This document shows, piece after piece, positions 45,865-58,025 of a stretch of DNA of 64,000 nucleotides. Numbering within the stretch: the stretch's first letter is position 1; every line of letters starts with the position of its first letter. The stretch covers positions 90,370,665-90,434,664 of the forward strand of contig CM050453.2 of NCBI GenBank assembly GCA_027563935.2. Reading direction: 5' to 3'. The notes beneath the pieces are model-generated. The model saw only the letters and a program-made list of their open reading frames with translations, was not told the DNA's origin and ran no database searches. This stretch comes from Costus lasius. Taxonomy: Eukaryota > Streptophyta > Magnoliopsida > Zingiberales > Costaceae. The translations under genes and the position numbers were made by a program.

Positions 45865-47252
45865 TTAATTGTCCACATCAGAATCTATCTCCTCGGTTGC
45901 TTCATCAGCAGGGGCAGCATCCATGGTATCATCCTGACCACCTTCATCTCCATCATCACCGCCATCCTCCCCACCATCTCCATAACCAAATCTATCATAG
46001 AGAAAGTTTCCCATCTCTTCCATATAATTCCCAAGTTCCTCAACATCTTTATGTAAATGTCCGATGGCGTCAAGCATCTTCTCTATGAGGCGTCCCTAAT
46101 GGTACACCTTTGTAGAAAGGCCCTGAAAACTAGGGTAATGTATACTCGACCATCCCCTGGTAGCTCTATGTGAAGAAGATCCTACAGCTCTGTATGAGGG
46201 GGAATCGGTAGCTCGGCGTGGCGGCAAATCTATACTTATAACAAAGGGGTCATCACCACCACCCCAGGTGGGTGGTGGTGGTAGCTTCAGCAGCTGCGTT
46301 TGGAGAGAGCTTCCAATTTGCTTGATCTTGGACCGTGGTATTCTTTGTGTTTGGAAGTGGTACAGTTGAAGCACACGGTCCAAAAACCAAGCAATAAGTG
46401 TCTCATTTTCTAACAATCATTTCATAGCTACACACGACTCAATATCAATCCTAGAATTTTCCTTAGCCACTTCAATCCCACATGGCTCAATATTCAAGGA
46501 AAGGGCTATAGCAATAAGGAAACCTCCTATCACAATAGCACCTTTCTTTGCCCTAGCAACCTTATCCAAGTGCTTGACAAAAAAAAAGCTAAATCTACAG
46601 GGTACCCATAAAGCATGCACCAAAGAAAATATAGTTCGGACTGACATACCATACCATCACTTTCGCCTCATCTGAACATTGTATGAGCCAAAACACGGTG
46701 CACAAATTTGATGCAGGGGTTCGAAATCTTGTTAGCTCTGGATGACAATGCTGAAAAACTGGACTCTGATGTAATCTGGTTCCAAAACGTATGCTGAATA
46801 AAACTAACCGGTACATGAGTATGCCCTCCTCCTAGTAAATGGAAAATGGATTTGATATCTCTGAGTATAAGGCTCCTTTCAATATTGGCCATGCAACAGG
46901 TGATCTCACCTTCAGCATGTCGATCAATAAACTCATGGAGCTCCATATCCATATTACTGAGGAACTCTAGAACTAATGGGAGATAGGTTTGCGGTGTCAT
47001 CTGGAAAAATTTCTTTGCCCTAATCTGGTCAAACATCCGAAACATATCCTCATAGATCCCTAAAACGTCCAAGGTACGCTTGTCAGCGTACTTGGTGTTG
47101 ACCACACGTCGGGTAAGCAGCTGATTATATCGCGCCTCCTGAATTTTATCTCTGAATATGATCCCATATGGGTTTAGAGGTGAATCTGAAGAAGACTCAG
47201 CTGGCGCTTTGCCCTTACTCTTTGAAACTACTTGCTTGGTCCTTGGTACCAT
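45865..47252 (-). pseudogene. Athila env-like ORF of element I
   Basis: Start ATG at 47252: MVPRTKQVVSKSKGKAPAES (a basic N-terminus), PYGIIFRDKIQEARYNQL, RRVVNTKYADKRTL, KFVHRVLAHTMF near 46670, then after frame changes KGAIVIGGFLIAIALSLNIEP, and a C-terminal part with HLHKDVEELGNYMEEMGNF and an acidic tail (GGEDGGDDGDEGGQDD). Homologous in blocks to 13583-14818. There are at least two frame breaks near 46650 and 46410 and a stop near 46095. Role unknown in all Athila elements. Confidence 0.82.
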
Positions 47253-47855
47253 TTCAGATGAAAGGATGGAAACAAAGCAGTATAATGTGAAAGGAAAAAC
47301 TTAAACAAACTATCACATGCGTTGGAATAGAATCGCGCCTGGATGTTCTGAATGCAACTTCACATATCTAGGTTTCTGGTTGAAATCAACGCTTCAAACT
47401 TCTTTAGGAAGATGATTATTTTCCTTGTGAAACCTCCTAGAAATAGAAATCAGCTTAATCGAGGTTCAATCGACACTAATCAAAGCTGGCGGAAGTCTCA
47501 GCGAACGAACGCTGGTTGAGTTCGCTTGAAACTTCAAATCAGTTCAATGTTGATTGGGAATAGTTAGAAACTCGTTGGAATCAGCTAGAGAGGGTCACCA
47601 GAGAGTTCTGGAAAGGAAGATTAGCTAAAATCAAAGAATCGAATGTTCGGTTGACAGAAAACGAAGAAGGGCAAAACTCGTCGATCAAATGCTGGAAACG
47701 AATAGATCAAGCTCGAAAATACTAGATCGAAGGTTAGAGATGATCGGGAAAGGTCGCCGGAGTGATTGGAGGGCAGTGACGAGCTGAAATCCAAGAGGCA
47801 GCGCGGCATTGAAGGAAAACACAGGAGAAAAACCTTAAACCACAGCTAAAAACTC

Positions 47856-47864
47856 TAAAATATA
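47856..47864 (-). promoter_or_regulatory. TATA-like box before the env-like ORF of I
   Basis: TATATTTTA on the minus strand, about 600 bp before the env-like ATG and about 20 bp after the dyad array, the same arrangement as 12960-12969 in the other Athila. Confidence 0.4.
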
Positions 47865-47884
47865 GTAGTAGAGTCATGTAGGGC

Positions 47885-48480
47885 CAACACAATTACGGTC
47901 GTAGTTTACATTACAGCACTGCCGTAATTTAGTCTAGTTCAATAACGCTCGAAATTATCGCCCGTGAAGCAAATAATGGCACCCCTGTAAAATTTTCTGA
48001 AAAAATCTTCAAACAAAATTACGACCGTGGAATTAATTATGGTACTTCCGTAATTGTTTCTGGAAGACAAACACTCGAAAACACGTGTCATGATAAACAT
48101 TACGGCACCGCCGTAAAAGAGAGTTTTTTTTTAGCAAAACGACGAAAATAAAACAATAGGCATAAAAAATTTTACACCCCTTATCGTAAAAACCTCTAGA
48201 GTAAACTAACACAACATTATGAACGGTAATATAAATTATGGTAGTGCCGTAAAAGACGCAAAACTTTTTGGAAAGAATTAATGTGAAATTATGGATGGTG
48301 TAACTACGGCACTACCGTATAATGCACAAAAATCTCGAAAACTCTTTGGAAAGAAACAAGTTGAAACTACGGCACATAAAACTTATTACGGTACCGCCGT
48401 AAAAGCCATCAAAACTTATGGACAAAAATTACCCAATATTACGGCCCGCAATAAACATTACGGTAGTGCTGTAATTTATA
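47885..48480 (-). repeat. Composite-dyad array in the env leader of I (ATTACGG type)
   Basis: Roughly eight degenerate units. The clearest is 48438-48475: ATTACGGCCCGCAAT, 4 bp, ATTACGGTAGTGCTGTAAT. In element orientation the order is 19-bp dyad then 15-bp dyad, as in element B. Confidence 0.8.
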
Positions 48481-48557
48481 AAAAATACGAATTTTTCCTA
48501 CAAAATGAAAAGAAAAATTAGTACTAAAAGTAAACTAAAATAAAAGAAACTTGACCG

Positions 48558-48579
48558 TTCTTGGGTTGCCTCCCAAGAA
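48558..48579 (-). other. Conserved hairpin after integrase in element I
   Basis: In element orientation TTCTTGGG and CCCAAGAA flank the loop AGGCAA, preceded closely by 'agcac'. It corresponds to the CATGGG/CCCATG hairpin at 12440-12457. Arms differ in a paired way. A small RNA structure at the pol-env junction is possible. Confidence 0.55.
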
Positions 48580-49077
48580 GTGCTAATTTTAAGGTCATTA
48601 GCTTGACCGTTCTGCACTCAGATCTGATCAAGGTTCCTTGAGTTGAAATTTTGTTCTTTCTTCGTTCTGTTCCTCTTGGAAATACTGCTTCAACCTCTGA
48701 CCATTAACCTTGAATTCTCCCATTTTGTCACTCCATATGTCCACAGCTCCGTAGGGATAAGTTTTCGAACATGAAAAGGTCTGGACCATCGAGACTTAAG
48801 TTTACCAAGAAAAATTTCAATCTAGAATTAAACCAAAGAACAAAGTCACCTGGTTGAAATTCCTTTCTGAGAATATGTCGATCATGTCATCTCTTAGTCT
48901 TCTCTTTATAAATCCCCGCGTTTTCGTAAGCGGAGAGTCTAATCTTATCTAGCTCGTTCAATTGTAACCTTTATTTTTTTCCCCCGCATTCCTCAAGTCG
49001 AAATTCAGTGCTTTGATTGCCTAGAACGCTTTATGCTCGAGCTCTACAGGCAGATGACATAATTTACCATAAACTAA

Positions 49078-49660
49078 CTAAAAAGGAGACATACTTATTA
49101 GTGTTTTGAAAGCAGTTCGGTATGCCCAAAGTGCATCGTCAAGTTTAGAAGCCCAATCTTTTCTAGTGCGTGACACAGTTTTCTCTAAAATCCCTTTGAT
49201 CTCTCTGTTTGATATCTCAACTTGTCCACTTGTTTGGGGATGATAAGATGTTACAACTCTATGATTAACCATGTACTTTCTAAGCAAGGCTGAAAATTTA
49301 TGTTCTATAAAGTGTGAGCCTCCATCACTAATAACAACTCGTGGCATCCCAAATCGTAGAAATATGATCTTTTTAAACAGATTCACAACAACCCTAGAAT
49401 CATTAGTAGGAGAAGCAAGAGCCTCAACCCACTTAGAAACATAATCTACTGCCACAACTATGTATTTGTTACCTCCAGATGATGGGAACGGTCCCATGAA
49501 ATCTATCCCCTAAATATCAAATATCTCGACCTCAAGAATAGTAGACAGTGACATCTCATTTCTTCTGTTAATATTCCCAATCTTTTGGCATCTATGACAA
49601 GATAATATGAAATTTCTAGCATCCTTAAAAATCAAGAGCCAATAAAATCCAGATTGTAAA
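49078..49660 (-). pseudogene. Element I integrase
   Basis: The zinc finger Cys pair (CHRCQK) near 49585, then a stop, [27 protein letters not shown] with the first Asp (49497 and up), [15 protein letters not shown] with the second Asp, and [18 protein letters not shown] with the Glu. The 139-codon core is open. Downstream the frame degrades by about 49078 and the tail to 48600 is poorly preserved. Confidence 0.88.
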
Positions 49661-49899
49661 ACTTTGAAAGCAGTATTCTGAGTACTAGCATGTCCTCCAT
49701 ATGAAGATCCATGACACTAAAATAATATATCCATGATTTCTTCCTCAGGTACACATCTCCAAAAAACCCCCATCTACACATTTTCTAAATACACAAGGCT
49801 CATCCCAAAAATAGTTCTTTACCTCAGCTAAGAATCTCTTCTTTCTTTGATAACTCAAATCAAGCGGAAAAATATTAGCAACCAAGTAATTCACTATAT

Positions 49900-51740
49900 C
49901 GGCATACCATGGAGCCTTGATCTATTCAATGGTTAAGAGTTGCTCTTTAGGGAAAGAATCATTGATTATATCACCTTTGTCAGCATTTACCAATATCCTC
50001 TAAAGATGATCTGTAATAAAATTTTTTGATCCTTTCTTGTTTTTGATCTCTAAATCAAACTCTTACAAAAGCAATATCCATCTAAGAAGGTGTGGTTTAC
50101 TATCATTCTTCTGCATCAAGTACTTTAACGTTGTATGATCAGTGTATACCACAACCTTAGAATTAATCAAGTATGATATGAATTTATCAAAAGCAAAAAC
50201 GATAACCAAAAGTTCTTTCTTAGTGGAAGTGTAATTTCTTTGTATCTCATCCAAGGTCCTACTGGCATAATAGATAATATAGGGAATTTTCTCTTTTCTT
50301 TGACCAAGGACTGCTCCTACTGCATAATCACTAGCGTCACACATAACCTCAAAGGGCAAACTCCAGTCCGATGGCTCAATGATGGGCATTGATATCAAAG
50401 CCTTCTTCAATTCCTGGAAAGCAGACAAACATCCTTCATCAAAAGAAAATTTAACATCTTTACTAAGTAAATTTGTAAGTGGCCTAGTAAGTTTAGAGAA
50501 ATCTTTAATGAATCGTCGGTAAAATCCTACATGACCTAAAAAGCTTCTGATCTCCTTGACTGTAGTAGGTGGCTCCAACTTCTCAATCACTTCAACTTTG
50601 GCTTTGTCAACCTCCATCCCTCTCTTTGAAATTAAGTGTCCTAAAACTATTCCCTACTTAACCATGAAATGACATTTTTCCCAGTTAAGCACAAGATTAG
50701 TTTCTTCACACATCTGCAAAACTCGACATAAGTTAGCCAAACAATCATCAAAAGAAAAATCATATACAGAAAAGTCATCCATAAAAACATCCATAAAATC
50801 CTCAATAAAGTCAAAAATATAGCCATCATATACCTCTGAAAAGTACTAGGTGCATTACAGAATCCGAAAGGCATTCTCCTATAGGCAAAGGTACCATATG
50901 GGCAAGTGAAAGTGGTCTTATCTTGGTCATCAGGATGGATGAGAATTTGGAAAAATCCAGAATACTCATCTAAGACACAGAAGTAAGAATAATTAGCAAG
51001 CCTCTCAACCATCTGATTAATAAAAGGTAAGGGGAAGTGGTCTTTCCTAGTGGCTCCATTCAATTTCCTATAGTCTATGCACATGCGCCAACTAGTTACT
51101 GTCCTAATAGAAATCATTCGTTATCTTTATTCTTCATAACAGTTACACCCCCCTTCTTAGGAACACAATGAACAGGATTTACCCATTTACTGTCGGAGAT
51201 ATGATAGATAATACCTGCATCAAGTAATTTCAGAACCTCCTTCTTCACAACTTCTTTTATGGAGGGGTTAAGTCTCCTTTGAAAATCTACATGTGGCTTA
51301 TATTCCTCTTCCATAAGAATTCTATGTATACAAAATAATGGATTAATTCCTTTTATATCATTAATAGAGTACTCAATTACCTTCGTATGAATCCTCAACT
51401 CCCTTAGAAGCAAATTTGTCTCCCTTTCATTAAGTTGTGCATCAACAATAACAGGGTAAGTAGAATTGGGTCCAAGAAATTCATAGAGAAGATTATTATG
51501 CAAAGATTTCGGTTTAGCTTTTGGGACTTTCTCTTCCTCATTCTCTTGATCATCACAAACAGTGCAGTCTAATAATTCATGAGTTTCAATATCATAATTA
51601 AAAACATAATCAGAATCAAATTTAGAATCATAATAAGAAAGCTCCTCAAACAAAGCATTAAGACCATAAACATGGTCATCTACAATATGAATACTACAAC
51701 AAGATCCAGTATAAGATGGTTTCTTCATGGATTCATTCAA
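49900..51740 (-). pseudogene. Element I reverse transcriptase and RNase H
   Basis: 51740-51114 holds the protease-RT linker and the RT start (SIKEVVKKEVLKLLDAGIIY, then VNPVHCVPKKGGVTV). 51117-50647 continues with WRMCIDYRKLNGATRKDHFP, MPFGFCNAPSTFQR; the catalytic FMDDF motif follows in a shifted frame. 50617-50063 gives [36 protein letters not shown] and RNase H ([42 protein letters not shown]). Beyond it the text degrades to a TDHL-like remnant of the DHLSR motif. At least three breaks. Confidence 0.9.
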
Positions 51741-51790
51741 ATCAAACTCAATTTTGTTATCACTAATATTAAGAGTGAGTTTACCATTCT

Positions 51791-52441
51791 TTACATTAAT
51801 AATAGCTCTACTGTAGCCAAGAACGGTCTACCAAGTATGACAGGAATTTTGGCATCTTCCTCCATTTCTAAAACTACAAAATCCACTAAAACAAAATACT
51901 TACCAACCTGGATTGGAACATCCTCAAGAATACCAACAGGATACTTAATTGAACGATCAGTGAGCTGCAAGGATATAGAAGTTGGTTTCGGCTCTCTTAT
52001 GTCCAATTTTCAGCAAACAGATAAAGGCATTAGGCTTACACTAGCACCCAAATCACATAAGGCTCGGTCAAAAGTCATACTCCCAATGAAACAAGGAATA
52101 GAGAAGCTACCTGGATACTTTAATTTTAGTGGCAATTTGTTTTGAATGATAGCACTATACTTCTCAGTTAATGCCACAGTGTCAGAATCTTCTATTTTCC
52201 TCTTGTTAGACAAAATTTCTTTTAAAAACTTAGCATAAGTGGGCATTTGAGACAAAACATCAGTAAATGGAATGTTAATGTAGAGCTTTTTCAAAACATC
52301 AAGAAATTTTCTAAATTGCTTATCTAACTTAGCTTGAACAAGTCTCTGGGGAAAGGGTATAGGTGGCCTATATAGAGCAGGTGAACTAGGTCTAGGAATA
52401 TCAGACTGACACGGCTCATCACCTTTAGGTTCATCACCCAT
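51791..52441 (-). pseudogene. Element I protease
   Basis: 52441-52010 ends with FDRALCDLGASVSLMPLSV, and after one stop EPKPTSISLQLTDRSIKYP, GILEDVPIQVGKYF, VILGRPFLATV follow. Same DLGAS active-site type as in the 11.6-kb Athila copy, where the same two blocks are also separated. Confidence 0.85.
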
Positions 52442-52499
52442 ATGAGGTGGCTAACTAGTGTAGGACTGCACATGTACGGGTGGTGTTTCTAAGACTTTC

Positions 52500-53880
52500 T
52501 CACTGCTATGTTCAATGTTAGGTTCTTCCTCATCATCATCCTCAAGTTTACCCTTAGGTTCATCTAATTGTTTCCCACTTCTAGTAATTATAGCATTACA
52601 ATGTTCCCTAGGATTCAGTTCAGGTTTAGCAGGTAATTTCCCTAGTGGTCTATAAGATGTGCTAGCTTGTTGTGCAATTTAGTTTTCTAAAATTTTATTA
52701 TGGGCTGTTAAAGATCCAACCTAAGAAGTAAGCTGATTAATTGTATCCTTTTGCTGCATAATCTCATTCCTAAGTTACTCAAATTTCTGATTTTGACTTG
52801 TCATGAATTGATTTTGATTTGTCATGAATTGATTTTGACTTGCCATAAATTTTTCAAGTATGGACTCTACACTAGAGTTCTGGGGTTGATTTTGATTTTA
52901 TTGTCTCTGTTGGTATCCTCTATTCTTAACCTGTCCCCCTATATTATTGTTACTCTTGCAAGATAAATTCGGATGATTCCTCAATCCAGGGTTGTATGAA
53001 CTAGAATAAGAGTCATTATTTCTACCTTGATTGTAACCCCCTTCAACATTTACTTGTTCTATTCCCTGATCAGTAATGACTTTACACTCTTCAGAGTAAT
53101 GACCTTGGTTACCTCAGATATCACATATAGCAGAAGATGAAACTACAATAGTTTGTATTTGAAAAGAATCAAATCTATTACACAAAGAGTCTACCTTTTC
53201 ATCCAAGGTGCGCTATCCATCATTCTCATTCTTACCATGTGGAGGACGACATATCACTCCTCTTTTAGTGGTCCACTGAATATGGTTCAAAGCCATCTCC
53301 TCAATCAAAGTGAAAGCATTATCAATAGTCTTGTTCATGAGGGCTCCTCCTGCAGCAGCATCAATAGTGAGGCGAGTATTATATAGTAAACCATTTTTCC
53401 AAGCCATGGTGAGGGCACTTCCATTGTAATTCATTGAAACACTCCCAGGCCTCACTCAGCGACTCCTGTGCAAAATCGATGATCTGATTTCTCAACTGGA
53501 TCGTTTTACTTGGTGGAAAGTATTTCATCAAGAAGGCATTTGAAAGTTGATCCCAGGTGGTGAATGTTCCGGTTGGTTGTGAATGTAGCCAAGCACGCAC
53601 TCAGTTCCTAAGAGAAAAAGGAAATAATCTGAGTTTCAAAGCCTCATTTGACATACCAATAATCTTTATAATATCACAAAATTCAATAAAAAGAGCAAGG
53701 TGTTGATTAGGATCCTCAAGTGGTGATCCTCCAAATTGATTCTGCTGGATCATAGATAAGAAAGCTGGTTTTATTTCGAAGTTGTTAGCCTCAAACACCG
53801 GTCTAGCAATGCTAGAGTGTATCTCTTGTGGATTCGGCGCTGCATAGTCTCAAAGTGATTTTTTTTTTTCAGCCATGATT
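52500..53880 (-). pseudogene. Element I gag
   Basis: ANNFEIKPAFLSMIQQNQFGG, LRLFPFSL, then RAWLHSQPTGTFTTWDQL, KYFPPSKTIQLRNQI, CPHHGL, DAAAGGALMNKTID and EEMALNHIQW. The zinc knuckle near 53090-53130 reads CDI(stop)GNQGHYSEEC: the second Cys codon is now TGA. The linker to protease (52450-53050) is Q/N-rich and decayed. Confidence 0.88.
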
Positions 53881-54153
53881 AATTCTCCTCCCTTCTTCTC
53901 TTCAAATCTAAGTTTATTGCGCAATCTCAAAGTTTTATTAATCTCAGGATCTAATGGAACTAGAGGTTCTGATCAAAGGGTCTTGCGCAAACACAAATAG
54001 AGAGATCAAATAAACTCAGAATTTGTAGAAATAGCAGAAAATAGAAATAAATCCCAGCTTCTGAAGATTCAAAATAAATTAGCAAAAACAGAAAATAGAA
54101 AACAAAGCTTAGTCTAGCAATACTATCAATTTCTTCGATAATAACAAAACTAA

Positions 54154-54173
54154 GGTCCCCGGCAACGGCGCCA
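54154..54173 (-). other. Primer binding site of element I
   Basis: TGGCGCCGTTGCCGGGGACC on the minus strand, six bases inside the 5' LTR. It is the standard Athila/Tat site. Confidence 0.9.
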
Positions 54174-54179
54174 AAAACT

Positions 54180-56052
54180 TATTGTGTCTGCAAGTGCACG
54201 GATACTCGAAGTAATAAAAGATATCGAACCACAGGGACCTACGTGTTAAGTACCGAATAGTTGTTTTTTTACTAGCTATGTAAATCGAATACGACCTAAG
54301 CGAACAATCGGAAAGTATATGGGTTATCAGAGACAGAAAGTTGGGACTAGGGTTTTATCCACCTTAATTTCTTATAACTAGACAGAAATAAATGTTTATC
54401 AATTTATTCTTAATATGATAAAGACAAAATCTACTTTTAAAGAAATTGTCTCGCTCTCGCGACAACAATTTATAAAGAATAACCCTCGCTCTCGTGACTA
54501 ATTATTCAGTGTTTTAAATAAGTAATCCTTGACAAAGAGATTTAAAAATCACTCTCGTGCATAACTCTCAGTGTCAATATCTCAAGTGAAACTAAATATT
54601 CTCATATCTTAGTTTCACAGGTTTTGCCTAAGGGTTTCCAACAATCTAATACCTAATCTCTTAGCATATTTTCATGTCTATCTCAATGATATTTCCTATA
54701 TCAATTTATCAAGAAGGATTATACTTCAAAAATCAAGAATTAAGAACAAACCTAATCTCTTAGCGTAAGTTCCTAAATCATAATTTTAGGGTTCCAAGTT
54801 TTGCAAATCACTTTTTTGTAAATATTACAAAACTCTAAAACATGTTGAAAAATTGAAACTTAGAAAAGATCAAAGACAATAATCACTTAAGCAAAATTAT
54901 CATATCAAGATTATTCTGATGAAATAAAGATTATCCGGCTATTAAGAAATTAACGAGATTAATTCTTCATATCCCAAGGAAGAATTACGCTATTTAATCC
55001 CCATATCCTAAGGAAGAATTACGCTATCATGGTGGAAGAATTACAATAAGACAATGTTTTAGAGAAATCAGAAATCAAGAAGAAGGTGTGACTTACTGTA
55101 TACAGAGCTGTAATAAAATTATAGCCCATAATTTCCTTTTTGCAAACGCGATGAATAGTGGCGGTGCCCACACTTTTGTTGATTTCTCCTTCCTCTGAAC
55201 TCCTTTCGCTCTGGAACTTCTGGTGTGTGTTCTCCTTCCTCAACCGCAGCTTCCTTACAAATTTCGTCATAGATGATGGTCTATACGTTTCTCAGTGACA
55301 AACCCTAGTGTGGTGGCAAACTTGTCAATTTCTCTCCGAATCATGGATCAAAATTGGGGCTTATTGCTCTGAGATCTTCGCCTCTTCTTATAGATCACTC
55401 CACTTCTTTCGGTTTTTGAAATAGTGGTCTAAATCGCCCGAAATCATCGTCGCAAAAATCAGCTACAGGAACTCCAAAAGAATCGGGCAAACACGGCCGC
55501 CTAAGAATTACGGCCCGTGAAGAAACTTACGGCAGTGCTGTAATTTCTTCTAAGAAAAAATTTGGAAGAATTACGGGCTATAATGAAAAGCACGGTAGTG
55601 CCGTGTTTTATCCTTCATGCTTCAAATCTGGTTTGACAAGATTACGATCGTCATAATATTATGGCCGTGCAATAATTACCTCTGGATAAAAATCTTTTAA
55701 AATTATAGTAGAGGAAAATAATCATGGTAGTGCTGTGGTTTATTCTGTAAGTCCAGTAAAACTACGGCCCGTAATTATAATTACGGCCCTACCTTAATTT
55801 CATAGAAAACTTTGATTGGCTTGAAATTTATCGTGTAATCTCCTCTTGATGATTAGGATTCATCTATGTACTCAGATTGCTTGAAAATCCATCAAAATGA
55901 TGCCTTTTTACATGAAATTGATCAAAAACTAGAAAAAGTGTAGATTCTGAAATATTTGACAAATAAGACATAAAAATAAGCAAAAGAGCATGAATATGAC
56001 TCAAAAGATTAAATAATTAATACAAAATATACTATAGATTTTTGAGTCATCA
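54180..56052 (-). repeat. 5' LTR of element I
   Basis: 1873 bp, TGATGACTC to GACACAATA in element orientation. TATA at 55384-55392 (minus). The dyad array at about 55500-55800 lies upstream of that TATA, with composites at 55507-55544 and 55570-55607; about five units in all. Confidence 0.92.
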
Positions 56053-56057
56053 GAGAT

Positions 56058-56575
56058 GGCCCCACAAACTATCGGAGCTAGGCGACTCAGAGCGTCCAAC
56101 ACAATATTCAACTTGCCCCGGCTTATGCTGCCAAGTAATATCTAATTCAGCAAGGAGGTCTTGCCACCTCGCCTACCATGCCAACAACCTCAGTTGGGTC
56201 GAGAAGAAGGTGTTCGCCGCATTGTCAGTGCGCACGTCGAATGGGTTGCCGAGTAGATAGATCCTCCTTGCGTGGAGGCAGTGGACCACTACGAGAAGCT
56301 CCTTCACGTGTACAGTGTACCTTTGCTATGTAGGATTCAACTTCCTGCTTTTGAATGCTATGGGGTGCTTCTCTTGCACCAGGACTCCGCCAATTGCTCG
56401 GTCGGAGGCGTCCAAGTGCACTTCAAAGGGTAACATGAAGTCGGGCAAAGCCAACACCGGCTCCTTTGAGAGTCTCAGTTTCAGGTCTCCGAAAGCATGT
56501 TGTTGCTCCCACCCCCATTTCCAGGGCACGTCCTTCTTCAGTAGGTCTAAGAGGGGGGTTGCGAGTTTGGAGTAT
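56058..56575 (-). pseudogene. Chromovirus J RNase H, cut off by K and I
   Basis: Minus strand: YSKLATPLLDLLKKD, WKWGWEQQHAFGDLKLRL, FEVHLDASDRAIGGVLVQ, FKSRKLNPT, one stop, QRYTVHVKELLVVVHCL, then RTDNAANTFF, WQARWQDLLAEL and the LDALSRL exit motif. The left end lies at the right target duplication of I, beyond which the frame can be followed into 40741. The right end abuts LTR K at 56576, where RT would precede. Confidence 0.88.
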
Positions 56576-57932
56576 TGACGGAGTTATTGAGCCATCTTGG
56601 GTGCCCCCATAACTGTTGAAGACACATGAGAATGCCCCCTAGGACCTGAGGAAGACACTCAAAAATTTTCAGCCTAAACAGAGGTTCTTGCCAATTTTCA
56701 GCCCCAAATTAGGGCCCATGATGGAAATTATGGCACTACCGTAAAATCTGCTGGCCTGGGTTCCGAGGCTTCTGTCGACTCTCAGACTAATATTACGGCC
56801 CGTAATCCATATTATGACCCTGCCCTAAAAGCTACTCCGAGCCCAGAACTTTCTGTCGACTTTTCGACCTATATTACGGCCCATAATCTAAATTACAGCT
56901 CTACCGTAAAAGTTGCTCAGAGCCCAGAACTTTCTATTGACTTTCAGGCCAAAAATGGCCCGTTATTAGAATTATGGCACTGCCGTAAAAGCTGCTCTGA
57001 GCCCAGAACTTTCTACCAGTTTTCAGCCCGGCATTACGGCCCGTAATGCAAAATATGGCCCCACCGTAAAAGCTACCCCGAGCTCTGAATTTTCTGCTAA
57101 TTTTCCGCCCATAGTTACGGCCCACAATGCAAAATATGGCTCTGCCGTAGAAGACTGCCAGTTTTCTGCTCAACATTGTGGCCCGTAATAAAAATTATAG
57201 CACTGCCGTAATTTGTCCCAAAATGCAAGAAGGTTTTGTTTAGCTCGTCGTTCGATGCTCATAGTGTTCCTCAAACCCCCTATTCGTTATGTGGATCAGC
57301 AAGCCTGCTATTTCGCTGCAGTCTATTCGTAGATGGTTTAGCACGCTACTCGGCCTGGACAATGGCCCGCGAAGAAAGCCCATGCGCCAGCCTTCCCCCC
57401 GAAGATTCCCTGCAAGATTAGTTAGCATCTCCTTTTAGTTTGTTAGATGGCGTCTTGACCCTCTTTTAAGCGGTTAAGGGTAGTTGGCTTCTCCAACTAC
57501 CCTCATGTGATTCCCATGTGCCACCCCTCCCCTCTTGTTCTATAAAAGAGGGCTGAGGACCTCCTCCATTCTCAGTTATCGCTATAGTAGACACTCTCCT
57601 CTACGCAAGAGCCTAGGTCTAGTGTAACTCCAGCGTTCTTCGCTGCCGTTCTTTACAATTCAATCAAAACACCTAGAGAACCCCCACCGGGCTCCGGGTC
57701 CTTTCCAAGCTTCCTACATCCTCATTTCTGGTTGTGTTTGGGACGAACGGTGTTCCCCCTTGCAGCATCATGAAGAGCTTGTGCGCGCGTGCTAAGTTTC
57801 AAAAGTTGGCCCCTCGATTTAGGTGAGTAGTTTCCCTCGTCTCAAGACTCTCTCACGGTTTCCACATCATAGTTTCCACCTCCTTAGAGTACTGAACTAA
57901 GGACCTCCCCTCCCATAGTTTTGCTGTGTCAA
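56576..57932 (+). repeat. 5' LTR of element K
   Basis: 1357 bp from TGACGGAGTTATTGAG to GCTGTGTCA. It holds the dyad array, TATAAAAG (57541-57548) and a C/T-rich U5. Compared with LTR 2 it lacks about 215 bp near 63080-63290 and about 125 bp near 63825-63955. Confidence 0.88.
56706..57222 (+). repeat. Dyad array in K LTR 1, seven units
   Basis: Seven units of about 65-85 bp. Each has a 15-bp palindrome (best ATTACGGCCCGTAAT at 56792-56806), 4 bp, a 19-bp dyad, then 'aaagct.ctccgagcccagaacttt'. Array upstream of the TATA box. Confidence 0.9.
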
Positions 57933-57936
57933 TTTT

Positions 57937-57951
57937 GGTATCAGAGCAGGT
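57937..57951 (+). other. Primer binding site of element K
   Basis: TGGTATCAGAGCAGG, four bases inside the LTR end: a standard initiator-Met tRNA site. Confidence 0.9.
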
Positions 57952-58025
57952 TGGAGCTAACTCTTGTCTAGCCCGCCGAGGGCCAACCCTCTCTTAGCGC
58001 TCCTCCCCCATTGGCTCCGCTCCAG

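Larger units (their letters stand above)
40747..56052 (-). mobile_element. Element I: Athila retrotransposon with TSD, minus strand
   Basis: 15.3 kb flanked by GAGAT (40742-40746 and 56053-56057). On the minus strand: 5' LTR 56052-54180, primer site, gag, protease, RT, RNase H, integrase, hairpin, dyad array, env-like ORF, non-coding tail, 3' LTR 44466-40747 (with solo LTR G inside). The order is complete for Athila, but every coding segment has stops or frameshifts. It sits in chromovirus J between RNase H and integrase. Confidence 0.93.
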
